Below are positions 26,091-34,462 of a DNA stretch of 64,000 bases, piece after piece. Source of the DNA: Otis tarda (lineage: Eukaryota; Chordata; Aves; Otidiformes; Otididae); assembly GCA_026413225.1 (NCBI GenBank), contig CM048553.1, positions 133,144,190 to 133,208,189 of the forward strand. Direction: 5' to 3'. Under the pieces are notes generated by a model. The model made no database searches, was not told where the DNA came from, and saw nothing but the letters and a program-made list of their open reading frames with translations. A program made the position numbers and the translations under genes. Position 1 is the stretch's first letter, and the number at the start of each line of letters is the position of its first letter.

Positions 26091-26129
26091 AAAGTTTTGA
26101 AAATAATTTCAGTACTTCCACTTTGTTAA

Positions 26130-27035
26130 CTATTCAGTATAAGCTGGAGGTAACTCTGGGATTGATCGTCCATTCTGCTGTCTTGTCACCACCTGGATGA
26201 GCATGTGATTAAAAGAAGTTTTATGACTGATTTGTCTCTTTAGAAAATAATAAATTAACATGATCATTAAAAGGATTATCAATAAAGTGAATGCTGTGCT
26301 AATCAATGATTTAACCCAAGAACTCAGATTCCAGCCTAATCCTTTAAAGATCTTGTCTAACCAAGTGTCTTGCATGTCTTGTTGCAATTCCCGTGTGTTC
26401 TTTTCAATTTTTCCCAATAACTCCAAATCATGTTCTACGTCCTGAGTTACATCTGGAATGTGTATACAACAATGATCCATTCTATCTTTTAAATATCTGC
26501 ACACTCCATGTTCTTTGAGTAAAAGCATATCTAAAGCCATCCTATTCTGTAAAGTCATTTTGGAAGTGGCCTGTAATTGTATATTTAAATCTCTAAATCC
26601 TTTTCTAGTCACATTGGCCAGTTTCTCTACCTGCCCTGTTAATTGGTATAACCATTCTCGATTTCAATATGATGCCAAAGGAGTTAATAAAGATTCTAAG
26701 ACCCAACTAATTCTAGCTCCAGTAGAGGGTTCATTCCATTCATCATCTTCTTCCGATCTTTTTACCCGTTCTAACTTCAAATTTTCTACGGATCCTTTAA
26801 AAGGAGACTTTTTCCAAAGCGGGCATAATGTTGGCATTCCTAAAGTAATTTGCTTTACTTTTCCATCTATAGGTAGATGAGTTGTCCAGGTTCCATCACT
26901 CATTGCCCAAACTAGATGTCCTGGACTCCGAATAGTGGTTTTTCTGCAACTAAAAAATGTCCCTCTTTTTGGTTTAAATGTTTCAGTCAATTGGAGATAA
27001 TTTTTAAGTCCTCTACATAAGCAGCCATACTTCAA
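26130..27035 (-). pseudogene. env: Class I env remnant: end of surface subunit plus transmembrane subunit
   Basis: The retained frame runs from 27035 to a stop at 26130 with one in-frame TGA (26663-26661). It begins inside the surface subunit, since the upstream part was lost in a deletion. A furin-type site (ERVKR) lies near 26753-26770. Then come an immunosuppressive-type motif (LQNRMALDMLLLKEHGVC), a cysteine motif with nine residues between C and CC, a heptad-like segment, and a hydrophobic membrane span (FTLLIILLMIMLIYYFL). The short tail ends PELPPAYTE, which contains a PPxY word. Class I envelope proteins mediate receptor binding and fusion; this one lacks most of its receptor-binding part and is interrupted. 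Start codons within it are meaningless. Confidence 0.88.
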
Positions 27036-27056
27036 GGCTGCAGCTAAGGGGGGGAA

Positions 27057-28157
27057 TTATTTGAATTGCCATGTCTTTGGTACTGCAATTATATATTTTC
27101 TCACATTTTGCATCTTAGCTATCTCTAGCATTTTTAGTGATACTACTTGTCTCCTTAAGAGAGTTACCAATGCTTCTCCCCCCCAATGACAATCTTTACG
27201 TTTTGTCTGTATATTTCTCTCATTAACAGTGGCAGGATTATTACCTGGCCTGCTGTAGTCACCCACCATCCTGCTAGATTTTTTCCTAGCATTCACCAAT
27301 TTCCCCAATTTCTCATCTTCTTCTGAGTATTTAGGTTTTTCCCTTGGTAATGCAATAGTTTTTGTAGGAATCAATGCCATTGGTAAGGCATTCCTTTTGG
27401 CTACTTCCCTAGCTGCTTTATCTGCTAATCTGTTCCCTACAATCTCTTTCGTACTTCCTGATTGATGTGCTTTACAGTGCATGATTGCTACTGCAGTTGG
27501 CTTTTGAACTGCTTGTAATAGATGCAAAATTTCCTCTTTATATTTAATGTCGGATCCCTGAGAGGATAATAATCCTCTTTCTTTCCACAGAATTCCATGG
27601 ACATGTACCACACCAAATGCATATTTTGAATCAGTCCAGATATTCACTCTCTTTCTTTCACTTAATTCCAGAGCTCTTGTTAAAGCCAGTAATTCTGCTT
27701 TCTGAGCTGAAGTTGTGCTGGGCAAAGCATTGGCTTCTACGACCGATTTTTCAGTTGTTACTGCATATCCTGCATAACGAATTCCATTTTCAACAAAACT
27801 GCTACCATCTGTGTACAATTCCCAGTCCGGATTGTCCATAGGTACATCCTTCAAATCCTCTCGACTGGAATACACATATTCAATGGTAGTCAAGCAGTCA
27901 TGTTCCAGTTGTCCTTCTTCCTGTACAGAACTCAAAAAGACTGCAGGATTAATCAAGTTAGTGCTTTTTAAAATCACATCATTTTGCTCTGTCAAAACCA
28001 CCTGATATTTCATCATTCTGCTCGGGGATAGCCAATGACCCCCATTTTGTTCCAACACTAATATCACCATACCACCATCATTCTTCCGAAAGTCAGTTTT
28101 CGAGCCTCCTGTATTAACATCACAGTAGCTGCAACTGCTCTCAGACAAGTAGGCCAA
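27057..28157 (-). pseudogene. pol: Class I pol: RNase H and N-terminal integrase remnant
   Basis: A 366-codon open frame. RNase H spans roughly residues 108-250 with the acidic catalytic set visible: YTDGSSF, QKAELLAL, WTDSKYAF and NRLADKAAR, plus the HCKAH segment. This is the gammaretroviral arrangement with an extra basic loop. After a linker, the integrase N-terminal region begins (CHWGGEALVTLL, a zinc-binding-domain signature) but the frame stops at 27057. The catalytic core of integrase is absent: the sequence passes straight into env. The deletion removed about 1 kb of integrase and the front of env. The first residues come from another frame of the RT connection domain. Confidence 0.9.
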
Positions 28158-28628
28158 CCTTTACTTACAAAGTCCAATTGTTTGGAAAAGTATCCAACCA
28201 GTCGCTTCCAACTTCCCACCTTCTGAGTCAGCACTCCCAGAGCAATATGTTGTCTCTTGTATACAAACAGCTGGAAGTCCTTGGTCAAATCTGGAAGGTC
28301 CAAGGCCGGTGCTGTCATCAGAGCTTGTTTTAAACTTTGAAAGGCTCTGTTGATCTGGACCCCATTCAAATGGTGGACCTTTAAGAGCTTCATATAATGG
28401 TTTAACTAACAGACCATAGTTCATTATCCATAGCCAACACCACCCAGCCATTCCCAAAAAAGTTCTCAGTTCATTAATATTTCTTGGCTCCGGGATGCTA
28501 CAAATGCCTTCTTTGCGATCTGTCCCCAACTGTCTTTGCCTTTGTGAGATTTCAAAACCCAGATATATCACAGTCTGTTTTGCTATCTGGGCCTTAGTTC
28601 TGGAAACTTTGTACCCACTTAGCCCCAA
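28064..28628 (-). pseudogene. pol: Class I pol: RT thumb and connection, frameshifted
   Basis: Two overlapping frames (28161-28628 and 28064-28393) carry successive parts of RT. The first has the thumb (KAQIAKQTVIYLGFEIS, NINELRTFLGMAGWC, FEWGPDQQ). The second has the connection (ALMTAPALDLPDLTKDFQLF, GVLTQKVGSWKRLVGYFSKQ). The switch between them near 28340-28390 marks a frameshift. Another frameshift separates the connection from the RNase H frame near 28100-28157. Confidence 0.88.
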
Positions 28629-28827
28629 AAAGTTTAAAAGATCAGTTGTGACCTTTATACACGCTGGTCTTTCTTCCAGTATGTTATCTACATACTGTAG
28701 GAGTAAATGTCCAGGTTTAGGGGCCGTCTTGTTTCCACATTTCCAGTTCTTTTGCTAATTGGCTTCCAAAAATTGCTGGACTGTTCTTGAATCCTTGTGG
28801 TAATCTCGTCCATGTCAATTGTGGTTT
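28629..28827 (-). pseudogene. pol: Class I pol: RT palm segment with altered active site
   Basis: This segment continues the RT from 28828 after an in-frame TGA. LPQGFKNSPAIFG, the conserved palm/fingers signature, is present near 28720-28790. After a frameshift the catalytic box reads YVDN (28683-28694) where YxDD is expected, so the second aspartate is asparagine. That alone would abolish polymerase activity. The copy can only have been inserted by an enzyme with an intact site, so the change came after integration or the copy was moved in trans. Confidence 0.85.
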
Positions 28828-29685
28828 TCATCCTGTGTGTGGATTTTCCCACTCAAAAGCAAACAACTTTTGACTTTCTTCCTCCAGAGGTATACAAAAG
28901 AAAGCATCTTTTAAATCAAGCACTGTAAACCACTGATGATTCTCTCCTAAAGCTGTTAAGAGTGTATATGGATTGGCCACTACAGGATGTATATCTTTCA
29001 CTATCTGATTTATTGCCCTCAAATCCTGCACTAATCTGTATTCTCCCGATGGCTTTTTCACAGGTAAAATTGGAGTATTATATTCAGATTCACATTCCTC
29101 CAAAATTCCATATTCCAGAAATTTATCAATTAATTTCTTGATTCCAAATCTAGCCTCAGGCTTAATCGGGTATTGTTTTAGTCTTACTGGCTTCACATTT
29201 TCCTTTAAGTCTACCTTTACAGGATGTGCTGCCTTAGATTTTCCAGGTGTGTTCCAAACTATAGGTATTACAGCAACATCAACTTCTTGCAGCATTTCCT
29301 GAATTTTAACCTTTTCCTGTTTCATCAATATTTCTCCTGTCTTTGATTCTGGTATTTTTAAAAGAATTTCTCCTCCTTCAAAAACCATTTGTGCATTTAA
29401 TTTAGAGAACAGGTCCCGACCCAACAACGGTATTGGACATTTTGGCACATACAAAAATTCATGTGTAATTGCTTTATTTCCAAATTTCAAATCAAGGTGT
29501 TGAAGGAATGGTCTATTTTCTTGTTTCCCTGTTGCTCCAATTATGGTTGCCGTTTTATTTCCTAATTTCCCTTTGCGAGTATTTAAAACAGAATATACAG
29601 CTCCCGTATCCACTAAAAATTCAACTTTATCATTTCCCAGCTTAATTACAACCAGAGGTTCAGCTGGGTTCCCCTCCGGTCCCCT
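28828..29685 (-). pseudogene. pol: Class I pro-pol: protease and N-terminal RT
   Basis: The frame follows directly, in the same phase, after the TGA that ends gag (29688-29686). The protease active site VDTGA lies near 29613, followed by a Gly-rich flap region and PLLGRDLFSKL. RT starts with the ILPVKKPSGEYRLVQDLRAI block and FTVLDLKDAFFCIPL, which carries the first catalytic aspartate. It stops at 28828 with a TGA. In gammaretroviruses the protease is made by readthrough of a stop at the end of gag; the same geometry is kept here with UGA. Confidence 0.92.
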
Positions 29686-29997
29686 TCATTTGTCTGAAAT
29701 CATCATGTTTGCAACCTCCTGCTGATTTGTTTGCCGCCTTGAGCATTCCTTTTTCCAATGTCCATCCTCTTTACAGTACGCACACTGATTTATTCCCAGA
29801 GGTGCATTAGATTCCTGGTTACCAAAGTTTTTAAAACCTCCTCTTCCTTGAGCTTGTCCTCTCCCCCTTGTTGCGCTCCCTGTTAGGACAGCTACTAGTC
29901 TATTGTCTCTAATATTTTCTTTCTTTTCTTTCCTTTGTTCTTCCTCTTTTTCCCTGATTATTGTAAACTTTCCATGCTGTTTCCAGCATTTTAACAA
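29686..29997 (-). pseudogene. gag: Class I gag: nucleocapsid end
   Basis: A charged stretch (EKEEEQRKEKKENIRDN) is followed by an Arg/Gly-rich segment (RGRGQAQGRGGF) and a single zinc knuckle CAYCKEDGHWKKEC (CX2CX4HX4C). Nucleocapsid binds and packages the genomic RNA; one knuckle is the gammaretroviral pattern. The frame ends with TGA at 29688-29686 and pol follows in phase. A frameshift near 29998-30025 separates it from the capsid frame. Confidence 0.9.
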
Positions 29998-30025
29998 AAT
30001 TTCTTGAGTCTTCTCCCTCTAATTT

Positions 30026-30814
30026 TTAGAACTTTCGCTTTATGTCAGGTGCTGATTGTGCCATAAAAATTAAGGCTAATTGTTGCTGTTCTGCCTCTGT
30101 TTCCAGTTTTAAATCAGTATATTTCCTAGAGGCTTCTTTCAGTCTTTCCAAAAACACAGAGGGAGACTCATTTTTATACTGCTTTATTTCATGTAACTTG
30201 GACCAATTCAGAGCTTTCGGCATTGCATGTTTTACTCCATACAATACCCATTTTTGATAATGGGTTAACCTTCTCCTGTGTACAGGATCAGTCAGATCCC
30301 ATTGGGGATCCCCCGAAGGAAAACTCTGTTCCAATGTTCCAGAGAATGCATCATTCACACGCGCCGCTTCTGCTTGTGCCTTTCCAATTTTTAATACCAT
30401 CTGTTCTTCTGTACTATCTAATAAATTATCCAATATTACTTGCAAATCATTCCAGTCAGAATCCTGTGTTCTAATAATTGTTTCTACAGCTCTTCCTACC
30501 CTCTCCGGATCTTCTCTATAAAACCCTGCTGCCTGTTTCCATGCCATCAAATCTGTAATAGAAAATGGCACTTTGACATATACTGGCCCATGCTGTCCTA
30601 TTCCTTGTCTCAAGTAAGCCAACAATTGAGTTTGCTGATGAGTTCTTCTAGACACCAGAGTATGAATTATTACTTCTGGTTCCTCATCAACTCCTTCCCC
30701 TATTCTAGTACTATCCGGTTCCACTCGTCCTGATTCAACACTCCTTTCCCATACATGTGAGGGAGAGAGATCCTGTTCCTCCCCCGGTGGGGCTATCTCT
30801 AATTCTAATTCCAT
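30026..30814 (-). pseudogene. gag: Class I gag: p12-like and capsid region
   Basis: A 262-codon open frame. The first 60 residues are acidic and polar, as in the spacer before capsid. The capsid begins near VKVPFSITDLMAWKQAAGFY, followed by the helical N-domain and the major homology region (NESPSVFLERLKEASRKYT) near residue 225. The order and motifs match the gammaretroviral p30 family. I see no obvious PPxY late domain in the retained spacer. Frameshifts separate it from both matrix and nucleocapsid. Confidence 0.9.
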
Positions 30815-30930
30815 TTCGTCCTCTTTTGGTACTGTACATCTAATGCACCTCCTTCCAATGTCACAAGCTTGAACAACAACTCTTAGTTTTCTTATTTTCT
30901 GAACTTAATGTCATCACCAAAGTATCTCGA

Positions 30931-31239
30931 CTAATTAACTTGCATTCTTTTTGCCAGTCTGTTCTGTCTCAAATAAAAGACCAAATCCACATATGGCACT
31001 TGACTCCATTTACCCTCTCTCCTACAAAATAACATTAACTGTGATATAGTATTATAGCTTAAAATTCCATTAGTTGGCCATTTTTCCTGATCCTCCAAAA
31101 CATACAAAGGCCACCAATGACTACAATATTCAATCATTTGACTCTTATGTAAATCATCATGTATTTCACCCCAATGTGCCAATAAACATCCCAACAGTGA
31201 TGTTTTTGGTATCTTTTCATCAGTATTAATACTTCCCAT
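30931..31239 (-). pseudogene. gag: Class I gag: matrix
   Basis: The start at 31239 gives MGSINTDEK, with Gly at position 2 suitable for myristoylation. The 102-codon frame then shows matrix-like features: LLAHWGEIHDDLH, a Trp-rich middle (HWWPLYVLEDQEKWP) and VPYVDLVFYLRQN at the end. Matrix directs Gag to the plasma membrane. The frame closes at 30931 and the rest of gag continues in another phase, so it is broken. Confidence 0.85.
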
Positions 31240-31702
31240 ACTCTTACTTTTAAACTATTTGGCTAATGCCATTATGCTTATATATCAAGTAAGCAAATAT
31301 CAAATATCACGTACCGAATACCAAGAACTGAAAATCAAAGATCATATATCAAACACCAAATTTCAGATACAGAGCACAGAGTACCAAATACCAAACAAGT
31401 GCAAATGACAATTGTCCCAAATACCACAAATGTCCAACCCAGCAATACCTTTCGCCTATGACTTATGGGCAAACGCCTAGGCTTCCAGAACAGACAGGTA
31501 CCCTCGGAGCCCCAACTCTGCGAAGCTTTCACCACACCTTATGGGCAGGCTATCCAGATTTCAAAGAAGAAGTGCCTTACCCTTTTCTCCAGGGAACGTT
31601 GCGAGGAGCTTTGTGAGTCGGGAGTGATGGGCCTCCCCGAGAATCCCTCAGTGCCGGCCGGAGTTCGATCAACACTCGATCTTGTCCAGTCTCACTCGCA
31701 AG
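31240..31702 (-). other. 5' leader of the class I provirus
   Basis: This lies between the primer-binding site and gag and should hold the splice donor and packaging signal. On the minus strand it contains an irregular series of GGTATTTGG / TGATATTTG words (about 31287-31400). It also holds a 66-codon frame (31335-31535) with a basic stretch followed by a hydrophobic run (VLLGWTFVVFGTIVICTCLV). That frame is not in phase with gag. I cannot tell whether it was ever translated. Confidence 0.5.
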
Positions 31703-31720
31703 GTCCCATCTGGGTTACCA
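31703..31720 (-). other. Primer-binding site of the class I provirus, best fit tRNA-Arg
   Basis: The minus strand reads tggtaacccagatgggac, four bases downstream of the 5' LTR. It starts with TGG, complementary to the tRNA CCA end. Compared with tRNA 3' ends I know, it is closest to tRNA-Arg (CCG/CCT type), with two differences near the start. The tRNA identity is from memory and should be checked. Confidence 0.6.
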
Positions 31721-31724
31721 AAAC

Positions 31725-31884
31725 TGTTACCGAAATCCGGAATAAAACTCCTTAACAGAAATGAGAAGTTAAGAAGCAGGCACTCCTTTAGTGCAGCGCT
31801 GGGCACACGGGGGATCGCTCCACCTAGCGTGCGCATCTGTTTGATCCAACAGTGCAGGTTAAATACACACCTGTTATACATATT
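31725..31884 (-). mobile_element. 5' LTR of the class I provirus, downstream part
   Basis: These 160 bp are the end of the 5' LTR, from the ERVK insertion to the terminal CA next to the leader. They match 24660-24767 plus 25211-25263 of the 3' LTR and preserve the unoccupied site for the LTR at 24768. The rest of this LTR is at 37700-38514. Confidence 0.95.
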
Positions 31885-32345
31885 TGCGAGCGACGGAGGA
31901 ATGTACGACAAAGACTCAATATGAGTAATAAGCGTAGTTCGATTTATTAGTCCCGGGTGCGCATATTTATATTGCTAAGATAAAACATGCCTACTAGTCA
32001 TTGCGTGATTGGCTTAAGCTCTAATGGTTACATTTGCATATCCCTCCTACTTGCAGTTAGCTAATCTGGAAAGTTCCGTACTTTTCATGTTTTCACTTTC
32101 TCAAAGTTGTTTACGATCTTCTTCAAGGTTGCTTCGTTTACTTTCTCACAGGAAGCTTCATTACTTTCTCACAGGCGGCCTCATTATTTTCTCACAGGTG
32201 GCTTCAGTACTTTCTTACAGGCAGCTTCAGTACTTTCTCACAAGTGGCTTCAGTGATGTCCTTGAGGCCTGCTGCTCACAAACATAACAATTCCATTCGG
32301 TCTGGATTGTTCACTAAGTGTCCCTGATACTCCAGGCATCCAACA
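31885..32345 (-). mobile_element. 3' LTR of the ERVK-like provirus (461 bp)
   Basis: On the minus strand it starts tgttggatgcctggagtatc and ends ctccgtcgctcgca. U3 holds five copies of a 23-bp unit (ctttctcacagg-gcttca-ta on the plus strand, 32135-32255). A TATA-like aatataaatatg and an AATAAA (minus, near 31948) follow. It differs from its partner at 37239 by point changes, by one 23-bp unit and by a 17-bp segment absent here. Confidence 0.95.
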
Positions 32346-32359
32346 AATCCCCCTTTTTG
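32346..32359 (-). other. Polypurine tract of the ERVK-like provirus
   Basis: The minus strand reads caaaaagggggatt immediately before the TG of the 3' LTR, which confirms orientation and boundary. Confidence 0.9.
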
Positions 32360-32760
32360 TTTTGAACAATTCAGACCCACTTATGCGCTAATAACAAAAA
32401 ATCAATGGCTGCTAGATTCTGCAAAAATATCATGACGCATACTATCCATGTCTTCTAATAATCCTGATAACATGCTAGAGGTTAAATTCATTTGTTTTTG
32501 TGCCCAACAAGCTAATTTATTTAAGTTAGCTAAAGCTTTTTGCAGTTGCTGCCCAAGGAACAAATAAAGATAATGCTATCCGCTCAGCTGTACCCAACAG
32601 CGTTAATTTGCTGTCACAATGGGGAGTCAATACTTTTAGCGATCTTCTTGCTCGAGTATGATTCCGTAATGTTCTCATAGGTGGAGCAAACATTATCAAT
32701 TTTCCAAAATAACTTGGTCCTCCTATGGCCCTTTTTGGTACTCCTGACCTTATTTTACTA
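32360..32760 (-). pseudogene. env: Class II env remnant B: end of surface subunit and start of transmembrane subunit
   Basis: In one reading of the minus strand: a GGPSYFGKL-type surface-subunit end, a furin-type site RARR (about 32641-32660), a hydrophobic fusion-peptide-like segment, and NKLACWAQKQ, followed by the start of the immunosuppressive-type motif ([14 protein letters not shown]). The frame then stops within a few codons of the polypurine tract. So the cysteine motif, membrane span and tail of this copy are deleted. The layout parallels the other env remnant at 33312-34390, showing that two related but different env genes contributed. Confidence 0.75.
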
Positions 32761-32942
32761 CAATATCAACTAGGTTCATGTAGGCCTCTACTGAATCTCC
32801 TTTTTTTGTTTTGTTTTGTTTTATGACCCAGATTGTCTGTATTGAGTTGTCAATCATTTTTTGCAAGCATGGTATGTTATGCCTAGTATGATGCCTAGTA
32901 TCACAATTCCGATTTTAACCAAGGACAGCAACCACCCAGTTA
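32761..32942 (-). pseudogene. env: Detached env C-terminus: membrane span and cytoplasmic tail
   Basis: The minus strand encodes GWLLSLVKIGIVILGIILGI, a hydrophobic membrane anchor, followed by a charged tail (ACKKMIDNSIQTIWVIKQ). This is the usual end of an envelope protein, yet it lies upstream of the env remnant B start and downstream of a foreign LTR. It is therefore out of place; I take it as evidence of recombination or a complex deletion. Confidence 0.65.
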
Positions 32943-33293
32943 TGCCACACAAGCTTTTTATTAACAAGCTTAGTTAATAAAATTACTAATCACACGTTAT
33001 ACATATTCATGATTACGAAGCAAAGCTAAGTTTCACTACCTTCTAGTAATTTTCTACTATAACATTTTTCTACTATTATAGATATAACAACTCCAGTAAC
33101 TTTCTTATCTACAAGAGCAATGACTAGTTTTCTGCAGGCCGCTGTTGAAACAAGCCATAAATTCTGCTAACAATGTTTTGTATCTTAAAGCTTCCCCTCT
33201 CATTCCATGGCTTTCTTCCTGAGAGCATGATTGCATTTCTCCCCCAAGGTCGGTGTGCTTTCACTGATACCATACTGACTCAGCGAAATACCA
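32943..33293 (-). mobile_element. 3' LTR of another class II element, probably truncated
   Basis: On the minus strand it begins tggtatttcgctgagtcagt directly after a polypurine tract, so it is a 3' LTR and not a solo insertion. A TATA-like tatgtataacg and an AATAAA (near 32955-32962) are present, but the sequence leaves LTR character about 15 bp after the AATAAA. It does not match the outer LTRs (31885/37239) and I found no second copy in the window. Confidence 0.65.
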
Positions 33294-33311
33294 CATCTCC
33301 CCCTTCTTTGT
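33294..33311 (-). other. Second polypurine tract
   Basis: The minus strand reads caaagaagggggagatg just upstream of the LTR starting at 33293. A second tract inside one provirus shows that two proviral 3' ends are present. Confidence 0.75.
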
Positions 33312-33636
33312 TTATGAGAAGAGGCTTGTTTCAACGCTTTATCTATTAAAGTCTGCACACATTTTAAGACACAGAATATAGATCAAAATACATATATAAA
33401 AGGAATGAATAAGCATCCTACAGCTATTAGTAACAAGCTTATATCAAGTCACCAGAAGATTTCTGAATATATCAAAACCATCACTTTGTTGCTGTTTTTG
33501 TACTCCTTTTTGCAAGTTTTGAATAATTTTGTGAATAGATTCCGAATGATCAGACAGATTCATGCAGCAAAGCCCATCAAAATCCTGACAATCATGATTT
33601 TGTGCTAATAATAAAAAATCTATTGCTGATCTATTC
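33312..33636 (-). pseudogene. env: Class II env remnant A: transmembrane subunit, C-terminal part
   Basis: It starts within the immunosuppressive-type motif ([13 protein letters not shown]) and has a CX6CC motif (CQDFDGLCC) and an [10 protein letters not shown] block. A break follows, then in another frame a hydrophobic span and a Cys/Lys-rich tail (CVLKCVQTLIDKALKQ) running up to the polypurine tract. The CX6CC pattern and the wording of this block are close to alpharetrovirus-type transmembrane subunits. The N-terminal part lies beyond an inserted LTR, at 33952. Confidence 0.8.
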
Positions 33637-33951
33637 TGTTACTAACCCAACTACGCCAAAGACACCGCTGAGCAAGAGGATGATTATCAGCCGGGTCAGA
33701 GCAGAGAAGGGAGACAGGCGGAGCACCTTCAGGGCGTCCCCTGTTGTAAATAAAGTGTGCTCTGGGTCCGTCCTCTCCCCTTCGCTCCGAGCCACCTCTG
33801 TTTATACCCTCAGCAGATTCAGTGAAAGAGTACTGACTAGACGTTGCTGCATGCGTGGCCAGTGCATACAACAAGGCCTGACTAGACGTTGCTGCATGCG
33901 TGGCCAGCGCATGCAACAAGGCCTGTCAAATATGTGCTCTGCAGGCTAACA
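33637..33951 (-). mobile_element. Solo-like LTR (315 bp) inside the env transmembrane subunit
   Basis: On the minus strand it begins tgttagcctgcagagc and ends gggttagtaaca, so both ends show the TGTTA...TAACA inverted pair. Two copies of a 45-bp unit (33834-33878 and 33879-33923) precede a TATAAA (33800-33806), as U3 enhancer repeats would in minus orientation. No sense-strand AATAAA is evident. It splits env remnant A. The flanks do not form a clean duplication, so the precise ends are uncertain. Confidence 0.65.
33834..33923. repeat. 45-bp tandem duplication
   Basis: Two adjacent copies of gactagacgttgctgcatgc... differ at only a few positions (cagtgcatac versus cagcgcatgc). They lie in the presumed U3 of the LTR at 33637. 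Confidence 0.9.
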
Positions 33952-34390
33952 GCGGTTCTGTTTTGTAAAGTAGCATAGTATATAGAATCTACATCAGTTA
34001 ACAGCGTTGATAGTGCCAATGCAGTTGTACTTATTTGCTTAGCAAGCCAACAGTCCAATTTATTTAGCATAGTTAATGCCTAGGCACTTGCCACACCAGG
34101 TGTAAAGACTGAAGCAGCAATAATTTTACTTAGTTTCCAAAACTCTGTAGTATCTTGGCAATCAGATTCAACGCTATGTATGCTTCGTTTAAGTCTTTTA
34201 TGCTGTCTGGATTTTGATATGTGCTCGCATGATTACGTCATGCTGTGTCGTTGCAATATATAGATCTTAAAGCATTTACAATCATTACCCCTCTAGAAAC
34301 ATTAGCTCTTGAATAGTTAAAAAAAATAGACAGAAGTCCATCTTTACTGATCCCAAAAAGTTCCACCTTTTGTAGTTTTAGCACTCAGCA
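33952..34390 (-). pseudogene. env: Class II env remnant A: surface-subunit end and transmembrane N-terminus
   Basis: The minus strand encodes a short, stop-broken surface-subunit end (FFNYSRANVSRG near 34300). It then encodes a fusion-peptide-like SVFTPGVASA, LNKLDCWLAKQ, ALSTLLTDVDSI and TLQNRTA, where the LTR at 33637 interrupts it. Most of the surface subunit is missing. The parallel with remnant B (NKLACWAQKQ, LQNLAAID) is clear, but the residues differ throughout. Confidence 0.72.
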
Positions 34391-34462
34391 CTCGTGGTTG
34401 CTGCTGTTTTACACGGAGTTGCCGTCCTACCGGTATCTGGCAGGTCAACCAAACATGTTCTG

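Noticed and set aside
33749-33754. AATAAA on the plus strand, suggesting plus orientation for the LTR at 33637
   Set aside because: The TATAAA and the 45-bp U3-like repeats are in the right order only on the minus strand, so minus orientation is preferred, though not proven.
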